Counted from the stretch's first letter, positions 1 to 7,118 are shown. The stretch: 11,160 nt of DNA from an uncultured Bacteroidales bacterium (GCA_903912795.1 CAIWIS010000466.1:1-11160); one strand, 5' to 3'. Translations and numbers: made by a program. Notes: generated by a model not told the origin, from the sequence alone.

Positions 1-21
1 AGGATAAACGAATGTTGGTAT

Positions 22-70
22 TACAACAAAAAGGATAATATTTTCAACAAATATTATCCTTTTTGTTGTA
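22..70. terminator. Long perfect hairpin, probable terminator
   Basis: Positions 22-43 and 49-70 are perfect reverse complements (22 bp) around the 5-nt loop TCAAC. The outer part reads A-rich on one side and T-rich on the other, so each strand ends the stem with T-rich sequence, as in bidirectional intrinsic terminators. It most likely ends a plus-strand gene that lies left of the window. It could also catch minus-strand transcripts from the transporter gene that stops at 279. The pairing is certain; the role is inferred. Confidence 0.7.
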
Positions 71-109
71 GTAAGTAGTAAATAATATTTATTGATATGT
101 TTTGAATAT

Positions 110-219
110 GACCCCCAAACCCCCGAATGGGGGCTTAAAGACACATTCTCTACAGTTGGAATAAACAAAATATATCTCTTAAAAGCACTCTTAAGCCCCC
201 ATTCGGGGGTTTGGGGGTC
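110..219. repeat. REPIN-like inverted pair of G/C-rich palindromes
   Basis: Two 29-bp arms (110-138 and 191-219) are exact reverse complements with a 52-nt spacer. Each arm also carries its own small palindrome, CCCCC-GAAT-GGGGG, next to AAACCCCC. Two REP-like palindromes facing each other across a short spacer is the layout of a REPIN. The G/C-runs stand out from the AT-rich surroundings. From memory, related CCCCC...GGGGG palindromes are common intergenic repeats in Bacteroidota. No RAYT transposase is present in this window, so mobility is only inferred. Confidence 0.7.
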
Positions 220-278
220 GGAAAGAAAATTAATTAAAACATATCATTAATAATTTCGGATTAAGTAAAAGATTTATT

Positions 279-1511
279 TCAATGAAAAAATAAATATCCT
301 AATAAAATGGCGGCTGTAATTCCTACAAAATCGGCAAATAAGCCACAGGCCAATGCATAACGTGTGTTTTTAATATTTACCGAACCAAAATAAACAGCTA
401 AAATAAAGAAAGTAGTATCTGTAGAGCCTTGGATTATACAGGATAAGCGACCTACAAATGAGTCGGCACCATGCACTGTCATGGCATCAACCATCATACC
501 ACGCGCTCCACTCCCACTCAGTGGTTTCATAAGCGCTGTAGGTAGAGCTTCTACAAAATCGGTATTAACTCCCGAAAGTGCAACAGCATATTTAACACCT
601 TCGAGCAAATAATCCATAGCCCCTGAAGTACGAAACATGGCAATAGCAACCAATATAGCAATTAAATAGGGTACAATACCTATAGCCACCTGAAAACCTT
701 CTTTAGCGCCATCAATAAAAGAGTCGTATACATTGGTTTTGTTACGCAGTGCCATGGCTATAAACGAAACCAAAATTGAAAACAAAATGAAATATGCTGC
801 AAAATTTGAATATTTGGAAATATCTTCCTTAGGCAACTGACTAAGCGCATATATAAGTCCACCAATAATCGAAATTAGTCCACCTAATGTTAACACAATT
901 GTACGATTAAAAAGATTGATTTTCTGAATAATTGCCACTGTAATAAGTCCAGTAAGTGCTGCACAAAAAGTGGCAATAAGAATTGGCAAAAACACATCAG
1001 CAGGATTCACCGCACCTCTTTGCTGCCTAAAAGTAAGTATGCTGATGGGAACCAACATCAGCCCAGCAGTATTTAAAACCAAAAACATAATCATGGGATT
1101 GGAAGCTTCCTCTTTTTTGGGATTAAGTTCCTGTAATTCCTTCATGGCCTTAAGTCCGAGTGGAGTTGCGGCATTGTCCAACCCAAGCATATTGGCCGAC
1201 ATATTCATAAAAATACTACCCATAGCAGGGTGTCCTTTAGGAATTTCGGGAAATATTTTGGAGAAAAATGGCGCTACCATACGAGAGAGTATATTAATAG
1301 CACCTCCACGGTCGCCAATTTTAAGTATACCCAACCACAACGAAAGCATACCAGTAAGCCCTATTGATATTTCGAAACCTGTTTTGGCCGATCCAAAGCC
1401 AGCCTGCATAACTTCCATAAAAATGTCGGTCTTGCCAAACACAAAACACTGTATACAAGCAATGACAAAAGCAATTAGTATAAATCCAATCCAAATATAG
1501 TTCAAAATCAT
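279..1511 (-). CDS. SpmA-SpmB fusion, nucleoside-recognition (Gate) membrane protein
   Basis: This 410-aa polytopic inner-membrane protein combines two domains that are separate proteins (SpmA and SpmB) in spore-forming Firmicutes. Residues 1-200 carry the SpmA hallmark around 103-121 (NMSANMLGLDNAATPLG). Residues from about 230 to the end are SpmB-like, with PLSGSGARG (330-338) and GSTDTTFF (362-369) followed by a Gly/Phe-rich last helix. Many hydrophobic segments are visible throughout. Fused versions are usual in Bacteroidota, which do not sporulate, so the role is probably transport of nucleosides or another small solute; the substrate is not known. The ATG at 1511 follows AAGGATGA, a modest ribosome-binding site, and a promoter box lies about 30 nt upstream. 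It is divergent from the 1686 operon. Family assignment is firm, function is not. Confidence 0.88.
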   Translation of the reverse strand: MILNYIWIGFILIAFVIACIQCFVFGKTDIFMEVMQAGFGSAKTGFEISIGLTGMLSLWLGILKIGDRGGAINILSRMVAPFFSKIFPEIPKGHPAMGSIFMNMSANMLGLDNAATPLGLKAMKELQELNPKKEEASNPMIMFLVLNTAGLMLVPISILTFRQQRGAVNPADVFLPILIATFCAALTGLITVAIIQKINLFNRTIVLTLGGLISIIGGLIYALSQLPKEDISKYSNFAAYFILFSILVSFIAMALRNKTNVYDSFIDGAKEGFQVAIGIVPYLIAILVAIAMFRTSGAMDYLLEGVKYAVALSGVNTDFVEALPTALMKPLSGSGARGMMVDAMTVHGADSFVGRLSCIIQGSTDTTFFILAVYFGSVNIKNTRYALACGLFADFVGITAAILLGYLFFH

Positions 1512-1538
1512 TTCATCCTTATTTTAGCTGTTCGAGTA

Positions 1539-1546
1539 CAAAAATA
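1539..1546 (-). promoter_or_regulatory. Candidate -7 box for the SpmA-SpmB gene
   Basis: The minus strand reads TATTTTTG, matching the Bacteroidota -7 consensus TAnnTTTG. It sits 27 nt before the ATG at 1511, which would give a leader of about 20 nt. No clear TTG is seen at the -33 distance, so the match rests on one element. It faces the plus-strand promoter at 1598-1628. Confidence 0.5.
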
Positions 1547-1597
1547 CGCATTTTTAACGAAAAAACTCCTCTTGCACCAACTTTTACAAAACATTAG

Positions 1598-1628
1598 TTG
1601 ATGGTTTGTCTCGAAATGAGTATTTTTG
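1598..1628 (+). promoter_or_regulatory. Promoter for the DUF6427-like/yqaA operon
   Basis: TTG at 1598-1600, a 20-nt spacer and TATTTTTG at 1621-1628 fit the Bacteroidota -33/-7 pattern (TTTG or TTG, then TAnnTTTG). Transcription would start near 1635, leaving an AT-rich leader of about 50 nt before the ATG at 1686. This box has the same sequence as the one on the opposite strand at 1539-1546, so the two form a compact divergent promoter region. Confidence 0.6.
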
Positions 1629-1685
1629 TAGCTGCTAACAAAAAAATATGATATTATTTTTTCAATAATATTTTTTTCAACACAA

Positions 1686-2684
1686 ATGAAAATCGAAATA
1701 AGAAACTATGTTGTACCTTCCATACCAATGGCATTGCTGTTGATTATTTTGGTTACAATTATTTGGTTCAGTGATTTATTTATTCACAAAAGCATTCAAT
1801 CTGTAAATGCAGGGAATGCTTTATCGGTTGAACTTAATCAGTATTTCAACCAACACTTGGCAATATCCAATATTGTTAGTCTTTTGCTTACAGCACTAAA
1901 TGCTTTGTTACTCGGACAATTAAACAACAAATACACCATTATCCGAACGCGTACATTTTTACCAGTTTTGTTTTATGTATTGCTAATGGCATGTTGGCAC
2001 GAAACACATACTGTAGTTTTATCGCATTTAGTTTTGAGCTTTGTAATGGTGGCAATGTTTGTCATTTTTAATGTATATCGTAATAGGAATGCATCCGAAC
2101 AAGCATTTTTGAGTAGCTTTTTAGTTGCAGTGAGCAGTCTTTTTTTTGAACCAATGATATTGTATATTCCATTATTATGGATTGGTCTTATTCTGTTTCA
2201 CAGCCTCTCACTTCGCAACTTTCTTGCTACAATAATAGGAGCAGTTACTCCCTGGATTTTGTATCTGGTGGTTCGAGCTTACCTTCAGCCTGACATATTG
2301 TGGCTTAATCAGTTAACTTCATCTTTTGATATTGGTTTTTCGGTATTAACACGTCCATTTAGCGAAATCATATATTTGATAGTGCTTTTCATCCTATTTA
2401 TGATTGGTCTAGTTGGACTTACTTCGAATATGAATCAGGATTCGATGCAAACACGATCCATGTTAATATTCATTATCTATTTTGCATTCCTATCGTTTAT
2501 ATATTCGATGATTTTTGTGAAACATTTTTTTGTATTTCTTCCTTTTGTAGGCTTAGGCTATGCACTTTTACTTTCGCACCCCGTTACACTTAAAAAGGGT
2601 AACTTCTTTGGAATAATTTTCATGATTTTTATTTTTGTAAATATTATATTCGTAGCCTTTAATATTTTATTTCCACCACAATGA
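1686..2684 (+). CDS. DUF6427-like polytopic membrane protein
   Basis: The 332-aa product is almost wholly hydrophobic, with roughly eight to ten predicted membrane segments (for example about 15-33, 52-74, 92-132, 140-200, 224-245, 257-330) and few charged residues. The central stretch, with SSLFFEP followed by a long helix pair, RNF and TPW (about 150-190), resembles my recollection of the DUF6427 family, a Bacteroidota-restricted group of integral membrane proteins of unknown function. No catalytic motif is visible. The start at 1686 is the first ATG after a good promoter. Its stop codon overlaps the start of the next gene as ATGA (2681-2684), so the two are probably translationally coupled and may act together in the membrane. 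The family name is a recollection; being a real membrane-protein gene is secure. Confidence 0.72.
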   Translation: MKIEIRNYVVPSIPMALLLIILVTIIWFSDLFIHKSIQSVNAGNALSVELNQYFNQHLAISNIVSLLLTALNALLLGQLNNKYTIIRTRTFLPVLFYVLLMACWHETHTVVLSHLVLSFVMVAMFVIFNVYRNRNASEQAFLSSFLVAVSSLFFEPMILYIPLLWIGLILFHSLSLRNFLATIIGAVTPWILYLVVRAYLQPDILWLNQLTSSFDIGFSVLTRPFSEIIYLIVLFILFMIGLVGLTSNMNQDSMQTRSMLIFIIYFAFLSFIYSMIFVKHFFVFLPFVGLGYALLLSHPVTLKKGNFFGIIFMIFIFVNIIFVAFNILFPPQ

Positions 2685-3136
2685 CAGAGTGGATTGAATT
2701 AGGATATTTAGGATTATTTATTGCCTCGTTTCTAGCGGCTACAGTTGTTCCGTTCAGCTCCGAAGTTGTATTCTCTGCTTTAATAGCAGCTGGATTCAAC
2801 AATTGGACGTGCGTATGGGTAGCCACTTTGGGCAACTGGTTGGGCGGCATGACTTGCTATTATCTGGGAAGAGCTGGAAAAATTGAGTGGATTGAAAAAT
2901 ATCTGCGAGTAAAAAAAGAAAGCATGGACAAGTTTATGTCCAAACTTCATAAATATGGCGATTGGTTTGCGTTCTTCTCATTTTTGCCCGGAATTGGCGA
3001 CATTATAGCAGTAGCCTCAGGCTATTTCCGATGCAGATGGTGGATAGTGGCAATTTCCATGCTATTAGGCAAATTTGTGCGATACATAATTTGGCTCGGG
3101 TTATTTCAACAAGTATGGAGCTTACTTGGGTTGTAA
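2681..3136 (+). CDS. yqaA: YqaA-type DedA/VTT-domain membrane protein
   Basis: The 151-aa protein belongs to the short YqaA branch of the DedA (SNARE-associated, VTT) superfamily. It matches the recalled E. coli YqaA pattern along its length: a hydrophobic N-terminus leading to PFSSEVVF (24-31), GNWLGGMT (51-58), a YLGR motif just after, then the basic stretch and HKYG-DWFAFFSFLPGIGD, and a final GK-x-VRY helix. DedA proteins are inner-membrane proteins; several act as flippases or carriers of polyprenyl phosphate or phospholipids, but YqaA itself has no established substrate. The length is normal for YqaA. Its ATG lies within the stop region of the upstream gene (ATGA overlap), so there is no independent promoter. 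The downstream 237 nt before gltX contain a repeat array and no evident promoter, so read-through into gltX is possible. Confidence 0.88.
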   Translation: MTEWIELGYLGLFIASFLAATVVPFSSEVVFSALIAAGFNNWTCVWVATLGNWLGGMTCYYLGRAGKIEWIEKYLRVKKESMDKFMSKLHKYGDWFAFFSFLPGIGDIIAVASGYFRCRWWIVAISMLLGKFVRYIIWLGLFQQVWSLLGL

Positions 3137-3214
3137 ATATAAAATTAGAAATTAGAAAATAAGAAATTCAAATAAAAAGAAACAAGGAATTCAGATAATA
3201 ATATAAAACAGCGT

Positions 3215-3359
3215 AAAAAACGTGCGAAGCACATAATAACGCACGAAGTGCCTAATAACGTGCATTGCACCAAATAACGGCGAAGCCCTAATAACGCACG
3301 AAGTGCCTAATAACGGCGAAGCCCTAATAACGCACGAAGTGCCTAAAAACGGCGAAGCC
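3215..3359 (+). repeat. Array of eight mini-hairpins with AATAAC spacers, 5' of gltX
   Basis: Eight short inverted repeats begin at 3222, 3241, 3260, 3279, 3296, 3315, 3332 and 3351, spaced 19 or 17 nt. Stems are GTGC/GCAC, GCAC/GTGC or GGC/GCC, always with a 3-nt loop (GAA seven times, ATT once). Each unit is preceded by AATAAC (six times) or AAAAAC (first and last). Stem sequences swap between units but pairing is always kept, so structure rather than sequence seems to be conserved. The array ends 14 nt before the gltX ATG and would lie in its 5' leader. A second array of the same design is at 8249-8379. Confidence 0.85.
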
Positions 3360-3373
3360 AAAAAAAAGAATAA

Positions 3374-4897
3374 ATGAATAGAAAAGTTAGAGTGCGATTT
3401 GCACCAAGTCCAACCGGCCCGCTACACATAGGCGGTGTTCGAACAGCATTGTATAATTACTTATTTGCTCGCAAGTTTAATGGCGACATGTTACTTCGCA
3501 TTGAAGATACGGATTCGGCCCGATTTGTACCTGGCGCTGAAGATTACATTGTAGAAGCACTCAGCTGGCTCGGCATTGAAATTGACGAAGGCATTGGCGC
3601 CAAAACCCAAGGCATGCACGCTCCCTATCGACAAAGCGAACGAAAACCCATTTATCGCAAATATGTGGATCAATTGCTCGATGCAGGTTTGGCTTATATC
3701 GCGTTCGACACTCCTGCCGAATTGGACTCAAAACGTGCGGAAATAGCTAATTTTCAGTACGATGCCAAAACTCGTGGTATAATGACCAATTCGCTTACAA
3801 TAACTGCCGATGAGGTTGCCAACCGCATTTCGAATGGCGAACAATATGTAGTACGCATAAAAATTGAACCAAACGAAGAAATTAAGGTACAGGATTTGAT
3901 ACGTGGTGAAGTTATCATTAACTCATCAGTTATCGACGACAAAGTGCTTTTTAAATCGTCTGACGGGCTTCCAACTTATCACATGGCCAATGTAGTGGAT
4001 GATTTTTTAATGGAAATATCACATGTTATACGTGGCGAAGAATGGCTGCCATCGGCTCCATTGCATGTATTGCTTTATAGGTATTTAGGTTGGACTGCTC
4101 AAATGCCGCAATTTGCACATTTGCCACTACTTCTTAAACCCGATGGCAATGGTAAACTTAGCAAACGCGATGGCGACCGCCTTGGGTTTCCTGTTTTTCC
4201 ACTTAACTGGACCGATCCCAAAACAAACGAAACTTCGTCGGGTTATCGCGAAGCGGGTTATTTTCCCGAAGCTGTTGTTAATTTCCTTTCGTTACTTGGT
4301 TGGAATTCGGGTACCGAACAGGAGATTTTTTCGATGCAAGAACTCATTGATCAATTCTCGCTCGAACGCGTAAGCAAAAGTGGAGCTAAATTCGACTACG
4401 AAAAGGGAAAATGGTTTAACCACAAATACTTACAAAACAAACCCATCGAAGAAATCGCAAATTTATTTCAACATATTTTAATCGATAAAGGGATAATCGA
4501 AGACTCGGACAAAGTACAGAAAATCACTTCATTGGTGCGCGAACGCGCCGTATTTGTGAATGACCTATGGCTGCAATCTTCCTTCTTTTTTGTAGCCCCA
4601 ACCACATACGACGAAAAAACAGTGCAGAAACGTTGGAAAGCCGAAACTCCAGATCAGCTTACCGAACTTTGTGATGTATTAGCCGTAATCGATGATTTTG
4701 GTGCAGAAAACACCGAAGAAATTGTTAAAGCTTGGATTACTGCCAACGAATACAATTTAGGAGCAATAATGAATGCCTTTCGCCTTTCGCTGGTTGGTGA
4801 GCCCAAAGGACCACATATATTTGATATAACGGCAATAATTGGTAAAGACGAAACATTAGCTCGAATTCGAAAAGCTATTTCGAGTATCACTTTATAA
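3374..4897 (+). CDS. gltX: Glutamyl-tRNA synthetase (GluRS)
   Basis: The 507-aa product is a class I aminoacyl-tRNA synthetase that charges tRNA-Glu with glutamate in the cytoplasm. The Rossmann fold opens with RFAPSPTGPLHIGG (HIGH-type motif at residues 18-21), followed by ALYNYLFAR and RIEDTD. The substrate segment GLPTYHMANVVDD (198-210) and the KMSKS-type loop KLSKR (261-265) are intact. An extra segment after KLSKR (about 270-295, FPLNWTDPKT) fits Bacteroidota GluRS as I recall it. The zinc-binding cysteines found in some GluRS proteins are absent here. The C-terminal half is the anticodon-binding helical cage. Length is normal and the start fits the family N-terminus. The leader holds the mini-hairpin array and an A-rich stretch in place of a Shine-Dalgarno site. 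It ends at a bidirectional terminator facing rng. Confidence 0.97.
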   Translation: MNRKVRVRFAPSPTGPLHIGGVRTALYNYLFARKFNGDMLLRIEDTDSARFVPGAEDYIVEALSWLGIEIDEGIGAKTQGMHAPYRQSERKPIYRKYVDQLLDAGLAYIAFDTPAELDSKRAEIANFQYDAKTRGIMTNSLTITADEVANRISNGEQYVVRIKIEPNEEIKVQDLIRGEVIINSSVIDDKVLFKSSDGLPTYHMANVVDDFLMEISHVIRGEEWLPSAPLHVLLYRYLGWTAQMPQFAHLPLLLKPDGNGKLSKRDGDRLGFPVFPLNWTDPKTNETSSGYREAGYFPEAVVNFLSLLGWNSGTEQEIFSMQELIDQFSLERVSKSGAKFDYEKGKWFNHKYLQNKPIEEIANLFQHILIDKGIIEDSDKVQKITSLVRERAVFVNDLWLQSSFFFVAPTTYDEKTVQKRWKAETPDQLTELCDVLAVIDDFGAENTEEIVKAWITANEYNLGAIMNAFRLSLVGEPKGPHIFDITAIIGKDETLARIRKAISSITL

Positions 4898-4937
4898 AAA
4901 ACAAAAGCCTGCCTCAATATCTTGAAGCAGGCTTTTT
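4898..4937. terminator. Bidirectional terminator between gltX and rng
   Basis: An A-rich tract (4898-4906) precedes the stem GCCTGC (4907-4912) / GCAGGC (4927-4932), extended inward by TCAA/TTGA after one mismatch, with loop TATC. Five T follow (4933-4937). Because of the A-tract on the left, it also reads as a rho-independent terminator on the minus strand. It sits directly after the gltX stop and just beyond the rng stop at 4942, as expected for convergent genes. Confidence 0.92.
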
Positions 4938-4941
4938 ACCT

Positions 4942-6516
4942 TCACGATTTCTTTTCAAACTCTTCTTGTAGGTTGATTTCAATACCTTTTTTGTCGTAGA
5001 ATTTATATTGTAAAAAACCAAGTTGCTGTGATGCTAAGAATTTGCATCCGCTACCGTATTTCCTACGCCATTTCCATTTCATCGAGATGAATCCTTTCGA
5101 AATAAACGATTCGACATAAGGATGTAAATGCAGCGTAAACTCTTTTATCTTCAGTTGTTTAACCACCATTTCAATTTTACTTTCCAACTGGTCAGCAAAT
5201 AAAATGGAAGGCTTGGTATGTCCAGTTCCAAAACAAGTAGGACATGTTTCTTCAATGTCGATATGTGTTACGGGTCGTACTCGCTGACGCGTCATTTGCA
5301 TCAGTCCGAATTTGCTGAGCGGCAGGATATTATGTTTTGCACGGTCACCAGCCATTGCGTCGCGCATGCGATCGTAAAGTTTCTGACGGTTTTCGTTATC
5401 GTGCATGTCGATAAAATCGACTACAATAATACCTCCCATATCTCTCATTCGAAGTTGTCGGGCAATTTCGTCGGCAGCAGCCAGATTCACATCCAACGCG
5501 TTACCTTCTTGCCCACTACCTACTTTCGACCTATTTCCACTGTTTACATCAATTACATGTAAAGCTTCGGTATGCTCAATAATAAGGTATGCACCGCTTT
5601 TGAAAGATACTGTACGTCCGAAAGTAGATTTTATTTGTTTGGTAACTCCAAATCCGTCAAAAATCGGTATTTCCTCTTTATACAGTTTTACAATATCTTT
5701 GCGATCGGGTGCTATAAGTTCTACATAATCCCTTATTTCAGTAGCAACATCTGCATTATTTACATGTATGTGCTTAAAATTGGTGTTGAATAAATCTCTA
5801 ATTATTCCCACCGTGCGACCTAATTCTTCTAAAATTAGCGAAACTCCTTTGGCTTGTTGTGTTTTAATTATCGCTTCTTCCCAGCGTTTAACCAAAATAC
5901 GTAGCTCATTATCGAGTTCGGCTACTTTTTTATCTTCGGCTACAGTACGTACAATCACTCCAAATCCCTTTGGTTTAATGCTTTGTATCAATTGCTTCAG
6001 TCTCATTTTTTCTTCATCCGTTTTGATTTTCGATGATACGGAAACCTTATCGGCAAAGGGAATGAGAACTAAAAATCGTCCTGCTATCGAAATTTCGGCT
6101 GTTAAGCGCGGACCTTTGGTTGAAATGGGCTCTTTAGCTACCTGAACCAGAATGTCTTGTCCAGTCTTTAGTATATCGCCTATTGCACCGCTTTTGTCAA
6201 TTTCGGGTTGCAGTTTAATTTTCTGAATGGCAGGTACTTTTTTACGGTCGCTCAGTATCTGCGTTGTAAACTGGTATAGTGTATTGAAATTTGAACCTAA
6301 ATCAAGATAGTGAAGAAAAGCGTCTTTTTCGTGTCCTACATCTACGAAAGCTGCATTCAGACCAGGCATTATTTTTTTTACTTTGCCCAAGTAGATATTT
6401 CCAACAGCAAAGCTCTCTTCGCGTGTTTCGTGGTTTAATTCTACAAGTCTTTTGTCTTCGAGCAGCGCAATAGATATTTCGGATGGTTGTACATCGACTA
6501 CTAGTTCGCTATTCAC
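4942..6516 (-). CDS. rng: RNase E/G family endoribonuclease (RNase G)
   Basis: This 524-aa cytoplasmic endonuclease processes or degrades RNA; in E. coli, RNase G matures the 16S rRNA 5' end and cleaves some mRNAs. Domains in order: N-terminal RNase H-like strand, an S1 domain from about 38 (GNIYLGKVKKIMPGLNAAFVDVG), a Bacteroidota-type insertion at roughly 78-118, then the DNase I-like catalytic domain. The two metal-binding aspartates are visible in VIDVNSG (D323) and VVDFID (D367). The zinc-link cysteines are in CPTCFGTG (C425, C428). A short C-terminal domain follows; there is no long RNase E-like scaffold arm, so RNase G is the better name. The start at 6516 gives the family N-terminus. 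A hairpin at 6546-6595 separates it from the small basic gene and HU upstream. Confidence 0.94.
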   Translation of the reverse strand: MNSELVVDVQPSEISIALLEDKRLVELNHETREESFAVGNIYLGKVKKIMPGLNAAFVDVGHEKDAFLHYLDLGSNFNTLYQFTTQILSDRKKVPAIQKIKLQPEIDKSGAIGDILKTGQDILVQVAKEPISTKGPRLTAEISIAGRFLVLIPFADKVSVSSKIKTDEEKMRLKQLIQSIKPKGFGVIVRTVAEDKKVAELDNELRILVKRWEEAIIKTQQAKGVSLILEELGRTVGIIRDLFNTNFKHIHVNNADVATEIRDYVELIAPDRKDIVKLYKEEIPIFDGFGVTKQIKSTFGRTVSFKSGAYLIIEHTEALHVIDVNSGNRSKVGSGQEGNALDVNLAAADEIARQLRMRDMGGIIVVDFIDMHDNENRQKLYDRMRDAMAGDRAKHNILPLSKFGLMQMTRQRVRPVTHIDIEETCPTCFGTGHTKPSILFADQLESKIEMVVKQLKIKEFTLHLHPYVESFISKGFISMKWKWRRKYGSGCKFLASQQLGFLQYKFYDKKGIEINLQEEFEKKS

Positions 6517-6545
6517 ATTTTATGATTTTGGGGGTTGTTTTTATA

Positions 6546-6597
6546 AAGAAAAACAAACTTATTAGCCAAGATACAGCTTATAAGTTTGTTTTCTTGG
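6546..6597 (-). promoter_or_regulatory. Hairpin (terminator or attenuator) ahead of rng
   Basis: Arms 6550-6562 and 6580-6592 pair perfectly over 13 bp, with an inner AGC/GCT (6564-6566/6576-6578) after one mismatch. On the minus strand the stem is followed by T-rich sequence (TTTTTCTTTATAAAAA), so it can end or dampen HU transcripts before rng. CCAAGA at 6566-6571 can instead pair with TCTTGG at 6592-6597, which competes at its edge with the main stem. The minus strand also reads TAAGTTTG at 6554-6561, matching the -7 consensus, so a rng promoter inside the palindrome is possible. Pairing is seen; which role applies is undecided. Confidence 0.55.
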
Positions 6598-6625
6598 ACT
6601 TTAACGTATCAAAGACCATGTAAGA

Positions 6626-6715
6626 CTATTTCTTTTTATGTCTATTTTTACGTAGTCTCTTTTTACGCTTGTGAGTCGACATTTTATGTCTTTTTCTTTT
6701 TTTACCGCTTGGCAT
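6626..6715 (-). CDS. 29-aa basic AURKAIP1/COX24-type small ribosomal protein
   Basis: The frame starts MPSGKKRKRHKM and ends RKNRHKKK before TAG (6626-6628). Of 29 residues, 17 are Lys or Arg and 3 are His. The pattern K-R-x-x-K-M-x-x-H-K-x-K-K-x-x-R-x-x-R is that of the AURKAIP1/COX24 domain, found in mitochondrial mS38 and in mycobacterial bS22. A small rRNA-binding ribosomal protein is therefore the best reading. The ATG at 6715 lies 21 nt after the HU stop codon, so it is almost surely cotranscribed with HU; rng follows. The frame is too short for most gene finders. I recall near-identical small basic proteins being widespread in Bacteroidota, which supports a real gene, but this was not checked. 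Confidence 0.83.
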   Translation of the reverse strand: MPSGKKRKRHKMSTHKRKKRLRKNRHKKK

Positions 6716-6736
6716 CTTTCTTTCTTATTTTAAAAA

Positions 6737-7009
6737 TTATTTTACTGAACTAACAAAAGTCTTGGCTGGTTTGAACGATGGGATGCTGTGAGCCGGGATG
6801 ATGATAGTAGTGTTTTTAGAGATGTTGCGAGCAGTTTTTTCAGCGCGTTGTTTTACAATGAAGCTACCGAATCCTCTTAAATATACGTTGTCGTTTTTCG
6901 ACAATGAATCTTTTACTGCTTCCATGAAAGCTTCTACTGTTTTTAATACATCAGCCTTGTCAAGACCTGTGCTTTTAGCAATTTCGTTTACGATATCTGC
7001 TTTAGTCAT
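6737..7009 (-). CDS. hup: HU-family histone-like DNA-binding protein
   Basis: The 90-aa product has the full HU/IHF fold: N-terminal helices (MTKADIVNEIAKSTGLDKADV), the dimer region, GFGSF (47-51), and a DNA-binding arm of about residues 53-75. It forms dimers that bend and compact DNA in the nucleoid. The arm is IPAHSIPSFKPAK, where PAHSIPSF replaces the more usual PAT-x-VPAF. The distal part of the arm is also unusual (ARNISKNTTIIIPAHS). Length and ending (FVSSVK) are normal for HU. The ATG at 7009 has a promoter box about 60 nt upstream. The AURKAIP1/COX24-like gene follows after 21 nt, so the two form a transcription unit, possibly reaching rng. Confidence 0.95.
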   Translation of the reverse strand: MTKADIVNEIAKSTGLDKADVLKTVEAFMEAVKDSLSKNDNVYLRGFGSFIVKQRAEKTARNISKNTTIIIPAHSIPSFKPAKTFVSSVK

Positions 7010-7070
7010 TTTGGTAAGTTTTTAACTTGTTAATAAATATGTTTGATTTTTTGTTTCTAAAAACGGACTG

Positions 7071-7078
7071 CAAATATA
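7071..7078 (-). promoter_or_regulatory. Candidate -7 box of the HU gene
   Basis: The minus strand reads TATATTTG, a full match to TAnnTTTG. It implies a start near 7064 and an AT-rich leader of about 55 nt before the HU ATG at 7009. No convincing -33 TTG is visible. The leader ends in a small AAGTT-AAA-AACTT palindrome just before the start codon. Confidence 0.55.
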
Positions 7079-7095
7079 TAGCTTTTATTCTGATT

Positions 7096-7118
7096 AAAAA
7101 ACATTTGCGTTGTTTTTT
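7096..7118. terminator. Weak A/T hairpin after the TlpA-like gene
   Basis: AAAAAACA (7096-7103) and TGTTTTTT (7111-7118) are perfect reverse complements around a 7-nt loop. On the minus strand the stem ends in a T-run, and it lies just downstream of the stop codon at 7146, between that gene and the HU promoter. The stem is almost entirely A/T, so it is a weak candidate. Confidence 0.4.

Noticed and set aside
970..1500. Plus-strand frame of 176 codons inside the SpmA-SpmB gene
   Set aside because: It is antisense to the conserved SpmA motif region and is a shadow.
3215..3359. Possible CRISPR array
   Set aside because: Units are only 17-19 nt apart with no unique spacers, and there are no cas genes nearby.
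5768..6145. Plus-strand frame of 125 codons inside rng
   Set aside because: It is antisense to the conserved RNase G catalytic domain and has no family signature.
7010..7070. Possible riboswitch or autoregulatory site in the HU leader
   Set aside because: Only one very short A/T palindrome is visible, which is too little to support a regulatory call.
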